Source: Eubacterium sp. TM05-53
GTDB lineage: Bacteria; Bacillota_I; Bacilli_A; Erysipelotrichales; Erysipelotrichaceae
Assembly (NCBI RefSeq): GCF_003436425.1
Contig: NZ_QSPK01000036.1
Location: forward strand, 1 to 22,862
DNA: 22,862 nt
Direction: 5' to 3'
Shown: positions 7,020-15,134 of the stretch, piece after piece
How positions within the stretch are numbered: position 1 is the first letter of the stretch
Layout: each line of letters starts with the position of its first letter
The notes under the pieces: generated by a model
What the model saw: only the letters and a program-made list of their open reading frames with translations
Told to the model about the DNA's origin: nothing
Databases searched by the model: none
Position numbers and translations under genes: made by a program

Positions 7020-7928
7020 CCATAATTTTTCAGGATATACACCATTCGCAATCAACTGTTTGAATGCTTCTTGTACATATTCCTTATCTTCAGCATATGT
7101 AACACCAAACCATTTATCATGTGTTTCAAGCACCTTCACATTGATACGATCTTCCCTCAATAATTTAGCCACAATATTTGGAAGCAAATACTCTTTCTTC
7201 ATTGGATTATCTGAAATATTTGATAAGAATGTGCTGAAATCTTTTTCTAAATAGTCTAAGAAATCTGGATATCCAGCCCACATATTCATAGAAACATTGC
7301 TTTCTGGTTTTGCCCAAGCCTCTACTTCAGGATTATCACATATGATCTTATCCCCTTCAGCTTTGATTCCAGTTGTTTCATAAACTTCTTTTAATAAATT
7401 ATTATCATCCACTTTACATACACCACGAGTTACAGTTCCATTTTCACTTAATGTGTTCTTTAAAATGAATCCAGCCATACCCATGTCAAATTCTTTTCCC
7501 ATTTTTGCATGTTCAACTAAGAAATCATGTAATTTCACAAATGCTTCTTTTCCATAATAATCATCCGCATTAATGATCACATAAGGTGTATCTACAACAC
7601 TCTTGGCACAAAGCACAGCTTGACCTGTTCCCCAAGGCTTAGTACGACCTTCAGGACAAGTAAATCCTTCTGGTAAATCATGGATGTCTTGGAATACATA
7701 TTCTACATCCATATAATTTTGGATACGATTTCCAATAACTTCTTTAAATTTCTCTTCAATATCCTTACGAATAATGAACACGACTTTATCAAAGCCAGCC
7801 TCTTTGGCATCATAAATCGAATAATCCATAATGATTTCGCCATTTGGACCCATTTTAGCCAACTGCTTGATTCCACCGCCAAAACGAGAACCAATTCCAG
7901 CAGCCATAATAATTAATGTTGTTTTCAT
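7014..7928 (-). CDS. RmlA-like sugar-phosphate (or phosphocholine-type) nucleotidyltransferase
   Basis: This 304-residue protein has the Rossmann-like nucleotidyltransferase fold that joins an NTP to a phosphorylated sugar or alcohol. The N-terminal loop AAGIGSRFGGGIKQL (residues 9-23) binds the nucleotide. WGTGQAVLCA (99-108) and the metal-binding INADDYYG (119-126) follow in the usual order. It is not the classical GalU or RmlA subfamily: the GGGIKQL loop and long C-terminal part match a group often found beside choline-kinase-like or N-acetylhexosamine kinases. The kinase at 627 could in principle supply its substrate, but the two genes are 5.5 kb apart and not cotranscribed. It has an AAGGAGAG ribosome site, its own promoter at 7964-7992 and its own terminator. 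Substrate unassigned. Confidence 0.82.
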   Translation of the reverse strand: MKTTLIIMAAGIGSRFGGGIKQLAKMGPNGEIIMDYSIYDAKEAGFDKVVFIIRKDIEEKFKEVIGNRIQNYMDVEYVFQDIHDLPEGFTCPEGRTKPWGTGQAVLCAKSVVDTPYVIINADDYYGKEAFVKLHDFLVEHAKMGKEFDMGMAGFILKNTLSENGTVTRGVCKVDDNNLLKEVYETTGIKAEGDKIICDNPEVEAWAKPESNVSMNMWAGYPDFLDYLEKDFSTFLSNISDNPMKKEYLLPNIVAKLLREDRINVKVLETHDKWFGVTYAEDKEYVQEAFKQLIANGVYPEKLWK

Positions 7929-7963
7929 ATTATCAAAAACTCTCCTTGTAAATCAGTATATCC

Positions 7964-7992
7964 ATTATACTAAAATGAATACACTTTCACAA
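7964..7992 (-). promoter_or_regulatory. Sigma-A promoter of the nucleotidyltransferase gene
   Basis: On the minus strand, TTGTGA (7992-7987) and a perfect TATAAT (7969-7964) are 17 bp apart. It starts just after the DegV-gene stop, so this gene can be expressed apart from its neighbour. Confidence 0.7.
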
Positions 7993-7997
7993 GTTAA

Positions 7998-8822
7998 CTA
8001 TAGTTTACCTACAAAACATACTCCAAAAGCGTTTGGCCCAATATGCACACCAATTGTTGAACCAATACGAACTCGTTCCACATCACAATCAAGTTTTGAT
8101 TCTAACTTTTCAACATTCTCTAAACCATATGAATACAACGTATAAACAGGATACAGTGTATCAACAATATCTGCCTGCATCTTTTCGCAAACAATACTTG
8201 TAGCCTTATTTACGCCGCGCGTTTTACCTGCCACCGCAACTTCTCCATGATCTGTACAAATAATAGGTTTAATACTTGCCAAAGTCCCAATTGCTGCTGC
8301 CGTCTTAGAAATTCTTCCACCCTTAGCCAAGTATTCCAATGTATCCAAACCTGCATAAATATGAACTCGTTCTTTTAATTCTTCTAAACCTGAAACAATA
8401 CTCTCAACACTTCTATTTTCACCAATCCAGTTCATCGCTACTTCACATAACAAGCGAATTCCAGCAGCTGCAGTTAATGTGTCTACAATATATATGTTCT
8501 CGTAATCCACCATATCTTTTGCCAAACAAGCACTTTGATAGGTTCCACTCAATTTACTAGATAACGATAAACAAATCAATGTCTCTTGTTTTTCTTTAAC
8601 TTCTTCAAAAATATCTAAAAATTCTTGTGGCGAAGGTTGCGACGTTTTAAAGAATTCTTTCGAATTCATCATCTTCGTATAAAATGTTTCTGTATCGATA
8701 TCAACCCCATCTAAATAGTTCTTGCCCTCAATTTGAATTTGTAGTGGCACAAAATATAAATTTTTATTTTTAATTTCTTCTTGCGTATAATCACTCGCTG
8801 AATCTACTAATAATCGAATCAT
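7998..8822 (-). CDS. DegV-family fatty-acid-binding protein
   Basis: This 274-residue cytosolic protein belongs to the DegV family. Members bind one long-chain fatty acid between two domains, and some (FakB) present it to a fatty-acid kinase for phospholipid synthesis. Visible family features are LLVDSASDYT at the N terminus, the TSQPSP segment near residue 60, the Ser-rich LSSKLSGTYQSA that contacts the carboxylate, and GGRISKTAAAIGT in the C-terminal half. The ATG at 8822 is chosen over a GTG at 8843 because AGGAGA sits 6 bases upstream. The promoter is strong, and a palindrome lies at its expected transcription start. No fakA-type kinase gene is in the window, so a FakB role is plausible but unproven. 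Confidence 0.9.
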   Translation of the reverse strand: MIRLLVDSASDYTQEEIKNKNLYFVPLQIQIEGKNYLDGVDIDTETFYTKMMNSKEFFKTSQPSPQEFLDIFEEVKEKQETLICLSLSSKLSGTYQSACLAKDMVDYENIYIVDTLTAAAGIRLLCEVAMNWIGENRSVESIVSGLEELKERVHIYAGLDTLEYLAKGGRISKTAAAIGTLASIKPIICTDHGEVAVAGKTRGVNKATSIVCEKMQADIVDTLYPVYTLYSYGLENVEKLESKLDCDVERVRIGSTIGVHIGPNAFGVCFVGKL

Positions 8823-8835
8823 AATTTTCTCCTTG

Positions 8836-8853
8836 GTTAACACAGTTAACTGT
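8836..8853 (-). promoter_or_regulatory. Possible operator at the DegV-gene transcription start
   Basis: ACAGTTAACTGT (8842-8853) is a perfect 12-base palindrome. It overlaps GTTAAC-ACA-GTTAAC (8836-8850). It lies at the predicted start point, a typical repressor position. The regulator is unknown. Confidence 0.4.
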
Positions 8854-8857
8854 TCAC

Positions 8858-8885
8858 ATTATATACTATAAAAACTTTCTGTCAA
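8858..8885 (-). promoter_or_regulatory. Strong sigma-A promoter of the DegV gene
   Basis: On the minus strand, perfect TTGACA (8885-8880) and perfect TATAAT (8863-8858) are separated by 16 bp, giving a start near 8851 and a leader of about 29 bases. Confidence 0.85.
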
Positions 8886-8902
8886 ATATTTTAAAAAAAT
8901 AC

Positions 8903-8931
8903 TTGCATTAATTAAAATCATGTAGTAATAT
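8903..8931 (+). promoter_or_regulatory. Promoter of the tRNA-Glu gene
   Basis: TTGCAT (8903-8908) and TAATAT (8926-8931) are separated by 17 bp, about 40 bases upstream of the tRNA. It is back to back with the DegV-gene promoter. Confidence 0.7.
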
Positions 8932-8970
8932 AAATGAGCACTTGTCAAGAAAGACGAGTTTCATATACAT

Positions 8971-9046
8971 GGCGCGTTGGAGAAACGGTTAACTCACATG
9001 CCTTTCACGCATGCATTCACGGGTTCGAATCCCGTACGCGTCACCA
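8971..9046 (+). tRNA. tRNA-Glu (anticodon UUC)
   Basis: A 76-base cloverleaf. The acceptor stem is GGCGCGT with ACGCGTC. The anticodon stem is CATGC/GCATG (8997-9001, 9009-9013) around the loop CTTTCAC, with anticodon TTC at 9004-9006. The T arm has GGGTTCGAATCCC. The 3' CCA (9044-9046) is encoded. It is transcribed alone: it has a promoter before it and a terminator right after it. Confidence 0.96.
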
Positions 9047-9057
9047 TTGTTTAAATA

Positions 9058-9081
9058 AAGTCCGAAAGGACTTCTTTTTTT
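9058..9081 (+). terminator. Terminator of tRNA-Glu
   Basis: AAGTCC-GAAA-GGACTT (9058-9073) has a stable GNRA loop and is followed by a run of seven T. Confidence 0.88.
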
Positions 9082-9128
9082 ATTTCTAATACTTTTTCAG
9101 AAAACTTAATACTTATTTTTTCATTAAT

Positions 9129-9158
9129 TTGCGTAAACCCTTTCACAGATGATATAAT
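9129..9158 (+). promoter_or_regulatory. Promoter of the NSS transporter gene
   Basis: TTGCGT (9129-9134) and a perfect TATAAT (9153-9158) are separated by 18 bp, giving a short leader of about 23 bases before the ATG at 9188. Confidence 0.65.
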
Positions 9159-9187
9159 CTAAATCATTGAGAAAGGGTGTTTATATT

Positions 9188-10552
9188 ATGCACAATAAAC
9201 GTAGTACGTTTTCTGGCAAATTAGGGTTTGTCTTGTCTGCCGCCGGAGCCAGTGTTGGCCTTGGTAATATATGGCGATTTCCTTATTTAGCTGCAAAATA
9301 CGGAGGAGGAATCTTCCTACTTATTTACATTATTCTTGCCTTAACTTTTGGTTATACGATGATCATAGCTGAAACAACATTAGGTAGAATGACAAAGAAA
9401 AGTCCTGTTGGAGCTTTCCATACTTTCGCAAAGACAAAGTTTGCGTCATTTTCCGGTTGGATCAATGCCATTATCCCCATCTTGATCGTACCGTATTACT
9501 CTGTCATTGGAGGATGGGTCATCAAGTATTTATTTGAGTATTTAAAAGGTGATGCAAAATTACTTGCCACAGATACATATTTTTCAAACTTCATCTCAAA
9601 CGGAGTTTCTACAGAAATATGTTTTATACTTTTCACCTTCTTTACTCTTGCCATTATTTATGCCGGGGTTCAAAATGGAATTGAAAGAGTATCCAAATTT
9701 ATGATGCCAATACTTGTCGTATTATCTATAATCATTGCAGGATATTCAATCAGTCGACCTGGCGCATTTGAAGGTGTTAAATATTTCTTGATTCCTAACT
9801 TCGATAACTTTTCATGGATGACCGTAGTGAGTGCTATGGGACAAATGTTCTATTCTCTATCCATTGCGATGGGTATCTTGATCACATTTGGTTCTTATAT
9901 GAAAAAAGATGTTTCTATTGAAGGCTCAACAGAAAACGTAGAAATTTTCGATACAGCCATTGCGATCATGGCAGGACTTATGATTATTCCTGCTGTATTC
10001 TCTTTTTCAGGTGGAGATATGGAAACGTTAAAAGCTGGACCATCCTTGATGTTCATTACGATTCCTAAAGTATTCGCAAGCATGGGATTTGGTACAGGCA
10101 TCGGCATTATCTTCTTCTTACTAGTGCTATTTGCGGCTATCACTAGCTCTATTGCACTAACAGAAAGTGCTGTATCTACATTCCAAGATGAACTACATTG
10201 GTCTAGAAAGAAATCAACAATCATTTTAGGTATTATTATGATTGGTTTAGGAACACTTTCATGTTTAGGATATGGCCCATTATCTAACGTAACAATCATC
10301 GGCATGCAATTTTTAGATTTCTTTGATTTCTTGACAAACTCTGTCATGATGCCAATTGCTGCCATTGCGATTTGTATCTTTGTTTCAAAAGTTGTTGGAT
10401 TAGAAAAAATCGAAGAAGAAATCACACAAGATGGAAATACATTCAAACGTAAGAAAATATTCAATTTCATGATTCAATACTTATGTCCAATCTTCGCATT
10501 CATTATTTTATTAAGCTCGATTGCGAACGCATTTGGATTCATAGCCATGTAA
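9188..10552 (+). CDS. NSS-family sodium-dependent (amino acid) transporter
   Basis: This 454-residue integral membrane protein belongs to the neurotransmitter:sodium symporter family (SNF, LeuT fold), which in bacteria mostly imports amino acids with Na+. The first membrane helix has the family hallmark GLGNIWRFPY (about residues 25-34), the unwound stretch that binds Na+ and substrate, followed by KYGGGIFLLIY. ITSSIALTESAVSTFQDE matches the Na+-site helix 8 region. The length and a single C-terminal span after a cytosolic KRKK segment fit the eleven- to twelve-helix bacterial subgroup (MhsT/Tyt1-like). The ATG at 9188 is preferred to a TTG at 9167, since AAAGGGTG lies between them and the promoter start falls near the TTG. 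The substrate cannot be deduced. Confidence 0.92.
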   Translation: MHNKRSTFSGKLGFVLSAAGASVGLGNIWRFPYLAAKYGGGIFLLIYIILALTFGYTMIIAETTLGRMTKKSPVGAFHTFAKTKFASFSGWINAIIPILIVPYYSVIGGWVIKYLFEYLKGDAKLLATDTYFSNFISNGVSTEICFILFTFFTLAIIYAGVQNGIERVSKFMMPILVVLSIIIAGYSISRPGAFEGVKYFLIPNFDNFSWMTVVSAMGQMFYSLSIAMGILITFGSYMKKDVSIEGSTENVEIFDTAIAIMAGLMIIPAVFSFSGGDMETLKAGPSLMFITIPKVFASMGFGTGIGIIFFLLVLFAAITSSIALTESAVSTFQDELHWSRKKSTIILGIIMIGLGTLSCLGYGPLSNVTIIGMQFLDFFDFLTNSVMMPIAAIAICIFVSKVVGLEKIEEEITQDGNTFKRKKIFNFMIQYLCPIFAFIILLSSIANAFGFIAM

Positions 10553-10577
10553 GCTTAGCTTGTGCTAAGCTTTTTTT
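10551..10577 (+). terminator. Terminator of the NSS transporter gene
   Basis: AAGCTTAGC-TTGT-GCTAAGCTT (10551-10572) is a 9-bp stem beginning inside the stop codon and followed by a T-run. Confidence 0.92.
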
Positions 10578-10617
10578 GTGCACAATTTTAATGTACACTA
10601 TTTGTAGGAGGTAGCTT

Positions 10618-11154
10618 ATGAACATTACAGTATATTTAGGATCAACCTACGGAAACGATCCAGACTTTAAAACAAAAATAATAGAATTAGGTACATGGAT
10701 TGCCAATAATCATCATACTCTAGTATTTGGAGGATCTAAAACTGGATTAATGGGAGAACTTGCCAACAGCGTATTGAATGCAGGTGGAAAAGTAATCGGT
10801 GTAGAAGCACAAATGTTTGTGGATGAAGGTGTCCACATGGATAATCTTACCAAGTTGTACATTGAAAAAGATATTGCCGATCGAAGAACAAGAATGATAG
10901 AACTTGGAGATACTTTCATTGCCTTTCCAGGCGCAACTGGAACATTAGAAGAAGTCAGTGAAATCTTATCAAAACTTTCACTGTACCAACTTGAATGCCC
11001 ATGCATTTTCTATAATGTGAATGGATATTACGATCATTTAAAAGCATTCTTACAACACATGATTGATTGTGAATTATCCACACCAAAGCAGCAACAAAAC
11101 ATCTATTTCTTAGATTCAATCGATGAAATCGCAAAAGTATTAAAGGACGAGTAA
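10618..11154 (+). CDS. LOG-family protein (putative nucleoside 5'-monophosphate phosphoribohydrolase)
   Basis: This 178-residue Rossmann-fold protein is of the LOG/TIGR00730 family, whose characterised members remove the base (or modified base) from a nucleoside 5'-monophosphate. Motifs are VFGGSKTGLMGELA (36-50), the Arg-rich DRRTRM (88-93) and the catalytic loop PGATGTLEE (104-112). The loop has Ala where the textbook motif is PGGxGTxxE, a mild deviation that keeps the Thr and Glu residues. Length is normal. A strong TAGGAGG site precedes the ATG. It stands alone between the NSS gene and the convergent PTS gene. The cellular substrate of most bacterial members is unknown, so only the family is claimed. 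Confidence 0.87.
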   Translation: MNITVYLGSTYGNDPDFKTKIIELGTWIANNHHTLVFGGSKTGLMGELANSVLNAGGKVIGVEAQMFVDEGVHMDNLTKLYIEKDIADRRTRMIELGDTFIAFPGATGTLEEVSEILSKLSLYQLECPCIFYNVNGYYDHLKAFLQHMIDCELSTPKQQQNIYFLDSIDEIAKVLKDE

Positions 11155-11169
11155 AAATAGCTCGTCCTT
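11143..11169 (+). terminator. Bidirectional terminator between LOG-family gene and PTS gene
   Basis: AAGGACGAG (11143-11151) pairs with CTCGTCCTT (11161-11169) around a 9-base loop holding the LOG-gene stop codon. U-tracts are short on both sides, but the convergent position fits a shared terminator. Confidence 0.7.
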
Positions 11170-11174
11170 CTTTG

Positions 11175-13028
11175 TTAGGATAATTGTTTTAAAATCCACT
11201 CTTTATCATTCGTTGTCTTCATTTTATTGAGTACCGCTTCATCTTCAAGGGCCAGACATATTTTAGATAATACTTCCATATGTTCTCCACCCTTACCTGC
11301 AATACCAATCACAAGTTGTGCTTTTTCATCCCCAAACTGAACTCCATCTGGATATTGAAGTAATACGATGCCTGTTTTATGAATCACATCATCACCATGC
11401 GTAGTACCATGAGGAATTGCTAGTCCCATGCCAATATAAGTGGTTACCAATTCTTCACGTTCTAACATAGCTGGTATATAAGCTCCATCCACATAGCCTA
11501 GTTTTCTTAATAATTTACCAGCTTCTGTAATCGCTTCTTCTTTTGATACAGAAGGAAGGTTTAATTTAATTCCATCCAATTGAATAACATCTTCTTGAAC
11601 CGGTTTTATCTCATCTTCTTCCTTAACAGATTCTGTCATAATCGAATCACCCGTTGATAATTGGAAGAATAAATTATCTAAGGCTGGATCTGCCAAAAAG
11701 TTTGAAATTGTCACCACTTTCGCAAACGGTGCCGATTTTTTAGCACGTTCCACCAAAGTTTCTTGCACTACTGCAATATCACAATCGACTGGAATATTAT
11801 CCACAGAAGTATTAATAACGGTTAAGTCTGGGCGCACACCTTTCAAACGATTTCTAAATTTAGTAGCTCCCATCGCACTAGATCCCATACCTGCATCACA
11901 CGCAAATACAATTTTACGAACCAAAGAAACATCTAATAAAGCTTCACTTCTTCCTTTACTTTCCGCTTTCATAGACTGCATTTTCTTATTTGCTTCATCC
12001 AAGTTCTTTTCCCCAGCAAGTTTTACAATCGGACTTGCCACCACAAAAGATACACCAGCCGCAATCAAAACGCCTAAAGCTGTCATGAATACAGAGCCCT
12101 TTTCTGCCATAGATAAGAAGGCAATAATAGAACCTGGACTTGATGGTCCTTTTAGACCAATATTGAAAATAGAATAAAAGGCGATGGCACAAATATTTCC
12201 TAAAATTGGAGCAACGATCACAACTGGATTCATCAAAATATATGGAAAATAAATTTCATGAATTCCACCCAAGAAATGGATAATGATAGCTCCAGGTGCA
12301 GAATCTTTCGTTGCTTTGTCTTTCGCAAACAACCAATAAGCTAGTAGTACACCTAAACCAGGACCTGGATTTGCCTCTAGCATGTACATAATAGATTTTC
12401 CTGTTTGAGCAGCTTGTTCAGCTCCGATTGGTGTAAAAATGCCGTGGTTGATCGCGTTGTTTAAGAATAAAACCTTAGCCGGTTCAATAAAGATTGCTAC
12501 TAAAGGAATCAATCCCTTATTTACAAGTACATCCACTCCAGCTGTTAATACAGTTAAAATACCTGTCATAAAAGGACCAATAATATAGTATCCTAATATC
12601 GCAATCAACATACCTAAAATACCAACAGAGAAATTATTGATCAACATTTCAAAGCCAGCAGGCATATGTCCATCCATCATTTGATCAAATTTTTTAATTA
12701 CCCAGCCAGAAAATGGTCCCATAACCATGGCTGCCATCAACATTGGCTGGCCCTGTGTCCCACCAACTCCGGCAATACATCCAATAATCGTAATCGATCC
12801 CATCACAAGTCCACGATCACCGCCAACCATTCTTCCTCCGGTTGCCGCAATTAATACTGGTAATAAATAAGTCAACATATATGGTTGAATCGATGCCAAT
12901 TGTTCATTTGGTAACCATCCGTCCGCAATAAATAAAGCTGTTATAAATCCCCAAGCGATAAAAGCGCCAATATTAGGCATAACCATCGCAGATAAGCTTT
13001 TACCAAGCTTTTGAAGAGTTGTTTTCAT
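11175..13028 (-). CDS. mtlA: Mannitol-type PTS transporter, fused EIICBA
   Basis: This 617-residue protein imports and phosphorylates a hexitol, probably D-mannitol to mannitol 1-phosphate, using phosphate from HPr. Domains in order: membrane IIC (about 1-340) with NNAINHG (190-196) and GGIHE (254-258), both conserved in E. coli MtlA; IIB (about 370-460) with phospho-Cys377 in ACDAGMGSS; and IIA (about 485-617) with phospho-His540 in AIPHGT. All three are complete, so no separate IIA gene is needed. It is the last gene of an operon with a SorE-like dehydrogenase and a DeoR regulator. No classical mtlD or mtlR is nearby, which is unusual. The ribosome site AAAGGAC is partly in a small hairpin. 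Confidence 0.92.
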   Translation of the reverse strand: MKTTLQKLGKSLSAMVMPNIGAFIAWGFITALFIADGWLPNEQLASIQPYMLTYLLPVLIAATGGRMVGGDRGLVMGSITIIGCIAGVGGTQGQPMLMAAMVMGPFSGWVIKKFDQMMDGHMPAGFEMLINNFSVGILGMLIAILGYYIIGPFMTGILTVLTAGVDVLVNKGLIPLVAIFIEPAKVLFLNNAINHGIFTPIGAEQAAQTGKSIMYMLEANPGPGLGVLLAYWLFAKDKATKDSAPGAIIIHFLGGIHEIYFPYILMNPVVIVAPILGNICAIAFYSIFNIGLKGPSSPGSIIAFLSMAEKGSVFMTALGVLIAAGVSFVVASPIVKLAGEKNLDEANKKMQSMKAESKGRSEALLDVSLVRKIVFACDAGMGSSAMGATKFRNRLKGVRPDLTVINTSVDNIPVDCDIAVVQETLVERAKKSAPFAKVVTISNFLADPALDNLFFQLSTGDSIMTESVKEEDEIKPVQEDVIQLDGIKLNLPSVSKEEAITEAGKLLRKLGYVDGAYIPAMLEREELVTTYIGMGLAIPHGTTHGDDVIHKTGIVLLQYPDGVQFGDEKAQLVIGIAGKGGEHMEVLSKICLALEDEAVLNKMKTTNDKEWILKQLS

Positions 13029-13032
13029 AATT

Positions 13033-13047
13033 GTCCTTTCTTAGGAC
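13033..13047 (-). promoter_or_regulatory. Small hairpin covering the mtlA ribosome-binding site
   Basis: On the minus strand, GTCCT (13047-13043) pairs with AGGAC (13037-13033), the core of the mtlA Shine-Dalgarno, across a 5-base loop. It could lower mtlA translation unless ribosomes finishing the regulator gene open it. The stem is only 5 bp, so this is tentative. Confidence 0.35.
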
Positions 13048-13051
13048 TTCT

Positions 13052-13813
13052 TTAATATACAGATAGTCCTCGTTTTTCACATTCTTGTTTAAAACTATCT
13101 GAAAGTAACGAATCACTGATCAATACATCCACTTGATCTAAATCACAAATTGTATATGTACCCTTTCTTTCCACTTTGCTAGAATCCATTAACACAATTA
13201 CTTTTTTAGATCTTTCAATTGCCTTTCGCTTTAACTCACAATCCTCTAAAGATTCACATGTAAAACCAGTGTCTTTCGCATAACGAGTTACACCAATAAA
13301 CGCAACATCAAAGTTGACCTTCTCTAAACAGCGAAGTCCATCCATTCCATTCACACTAAAACTGCGCATATTTAGATTTCCACCTGTCACAAATACTTTA
13401 GATTTAGAAAGCTTTGCCATCTCTATAGCACATGTTAAGCCACTTGTATAAAAAATATTATTCTGATCATTTAAAACATGTGCCAACATTGTAGTCGTAC
13501 TACCTGAATCTACAAAAATCGTCTTCGCAGGTTCTACAAATGATAATGCCTTTTGCGCTATCTCTTTTTTTTCGTTTACATTCCGTCCGTAACGAAGTTT
13601 TAATACATCATCATTGCCAGAAACCACATCCATAGATTTAGCTCCACCATGGATTCGAACAATTCTTTTAGCTTGATCCAAATATTTTAAATCTGTACGC
13701 AATGTCATTTCAGACACAGAAGGAAATTTTTCTTTTAATTGTGTAAAAGTGACCGTTTGGTTTTCATTCACAAACTCTACAATTTCGTTTCTTCTTTGAT
13801 CCATTACTTCCAT
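13052..13813 (-). CDS. DeoR-family sugar-operon regulator
   Basis: This 253-residue repressor-type regulator has an N-terminal helix-turn-helix (about residues 6-60) with the DeoR signature SEMTLRTDLKYLD and the wing RIVRIHGGA. Its C-terminal sensor domain has FVDSGSTTTMLAHVL, the phosphosugar-binding loop. Such proteins usually release DNA when a phosphorylated sugar binds. The ATG at 13813 has AGGAGG six bases upstream and is chosen over an upstream in-frame start at 13849. It sits between the dehydrogenase (58-base gap) and mtlA (23-base gap), so control of this operon and of the divergent fructokinase gene is likely. The effector could be mannitol 1-phosphate or fructose 1-phosphate (inference). 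Confidence 0.9.
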   Translation of the reverse strand: MEVMDQRRNEIVEFVNENQTVTFTQLKEKFPSVSEMTLRTDLKYLDQAKRIVRIHGGAKSMDVVSGNDDVLKLRYGRNVNEKKEIAQKALSFVEPAKTIFVDSGSTTTMLAHVLNDQNNIFYTSGLTCAIEMAKLSKSKVFVTGGNLNMRSFSVNGMDGLRCLEKVNFDVAFIGVTRYAKDTGFTCESLEDCELKRKAIERSKKVIVLMDSSKVERKGTYTICDLDQVDVLISDSLLSDSFKQECEKRGLSVY

Positions 13814-13823
13814 ACAATACCTC

Positions 13824-13846
13824 CTGTATTTACTGTATTTAGTATA
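13824..13846 (-). repeat. Tandem 9-bp repeat and possible -10 box upstream of the DeoR gene
   Basis: CTGTATTTA occurs twice in perfect tandem (13824-13832 and 13833-13841), directly before the ribosome site. On the minus strand a TATACT (13846-13841) abuts it and may be a -10 box, but its -35 is poor. The repeat may be an operator for an internal promoter. Confidence 0.4.
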
Positions 13847-13871
13847 CACAAGATTCTTGGTTTAATAAAAT

Positions 13872-15134
13872 CTATTCTTGCTCAAAATGAGCTAATAAAT
13901 ATTCCTCGGCTTCAGGACACCATAATCCCTTATGCGCATCTACGATATCTGCCAATGCAATATATCGATCGTCTTTTTCTCCCATTTCTCTTAAATCTGT
14001 CAACGCAACTAAAGGCATATTTAAATGTGTATAAATCAATTTCTTTCCACCTGGAATCTTAGGTAAATTTAACGTTGTTTCTGCTGCCGCATTCAAACCA
14101 CCAATATGTGTAACCATAACGGCTGGATCAATACGATTTTCTGCTGTTAAACGCAAAGATTCAATCATATCATCCGTATTTCCACCTGTAGTTCCCATTA
14201 CGTGTGTTGAATTATAGTGAACATCGTAGAAATTCATTCGAGCACTAAACTGATTGTCAGTTGGTCCCGCAAAGAAGTTTAAGCAACCATCACGTCCTAA
14301 TACAGCACTTGATAATTCTACAACCGCTTCAACAGGCGCATAACAGAACACATCATCAAAACCTGTTCCACCTGTAATTTCTTTTAAACCGGCAGCAGGA
14401 TCTTCCATCTTTCCTGTATTCACAAAATGCAATTCAATTCCATCTGCCTCTGCATCTTCAACTGGGAACAAGTGAGCTGCTCGATCCAATCTTTCTTGAT
14501 TTACATCCGCAACCACAACCATTTTAGGTCGAACATCTCTATGTAATGCATATGTCAATGCTCCAAGTCCCATAGGACCCGCTCCTGCAAGAATCGCAAG
14601 TTTTCCGTCTTTTTTGATTCCCATCTGATGTGTATAGACACCCATCTGTGTATGATAAGCTGCATTAAACGCTCCTATTGAACATGACATTGGTTCAGCT
14701 AAACTAGCTTCATAATAGGCTTTACCTTTATATTCAAGTAAGCATCCAAGTTCCATAACTTCAGCTGGAATAATGCAGTAAGTTGTATCTCCACCAAAAA
14801 ATTCATAAGAATAACCAGGTGACCACATTGTTCCTTTATAGTTTAATGCTGGTTGTAAAGTAAACTTCATTCCCGGTTTAAATTTGTCTTGATGCTTAGC
14901 ACCAACCTTAACAATATCACCCGCCATTTCATGTCCCATAATAGCTGGATGATCCGCAACATCTTCATGAACACGTTTATGATTCACTCCTAAGATGGCA
15001 CATTTGTAAGTTGACATACAGACACTGTCTGAGACAACCTTTACTAAAATCTCATCTTCCTTAATTTCTGGTAATTCAAATTCGTCTAATCTTAAATCAT
15101 TAGCTCCATGTAATCGCACTGCCTTTGCTTTCAT
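13872..15134 (-). CDS. Zinc-dependent medium-chain dehydrogenase, L-sorbose-1-phosphate reductase (SorE)-like
   Basis: This 420-residue protein is a medium-chain dehydrogenase/reductase. Catalytic-zinc ligands are Cys39, His68-Glu69 (GHEMAG) and Glu147 (LAEPMSC). The Rossmann loop is GAGPMGLG (184-191), and Asp210 at the end of the second strand favours NAD(H) over NADP(H). The four-Cys structural zinc lobe of most relatives is absent. The overall pattern resembles L-sorbose-1-phosphate reductase, which interconverts L-sorbose 1-phosphate and D-glucitol 6-phosphate, acting on the carbon next to the phosphate-bearing one. Since the next genes encode a DeoR regulator and a mannitol PTS, and the divergent gene a 1-phosphofructokinase, the likely reaction here is mannitol 1-phosphate to fructose 1-phosphate (inference). 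The subfamily name is recalled from pattern, not from a search. Confidence 0.75.
   Translation of the reverse strand: MKAKAVRLHGANDLRLDEFELPEIKEDEILVKVVSDSVCMSTYKCAILGVNHKRVHEDVADHPAIMGHEMAGDIVKVGAKHQDKFKPGMKFTLQPALNYKGTMWSPGYSYEFFGGDTTYCIIPAEVMELGCLLEYKGKAYYEASLAEPMSCSIGAFNAAYHTQMGVYTHQMGIKKDGKLAILAGAGPMGLGALTYALHRDVRPKMVVVADVNQERLDRAAHLFPVEDAEADGIELHFVNTGKMEDPAAGLKEITGGTGFDDVFCYAPVEAVVELSSAVLGRDGCLNFFAGPTDNQFSARMNFYDVHYNSTHVMGTTGGNTDDMIESLRLTAENRIDPAVMVTHIGGLNAAAETTLNLPKIPGGKKLIYTHLNMPLVALTDLREMGEKDDRYIALADIVDAHKGLWCPEAEEYLLAHFEQE

Noticed and set aside
9895..10470. A 191-codon open frame on the minus strand inside the NSS transporter gene
   Set aside because: It is antisense to a clearly conserved membrane protein, has no ribosome site and no recognisable domain; a by-product of codon bias.
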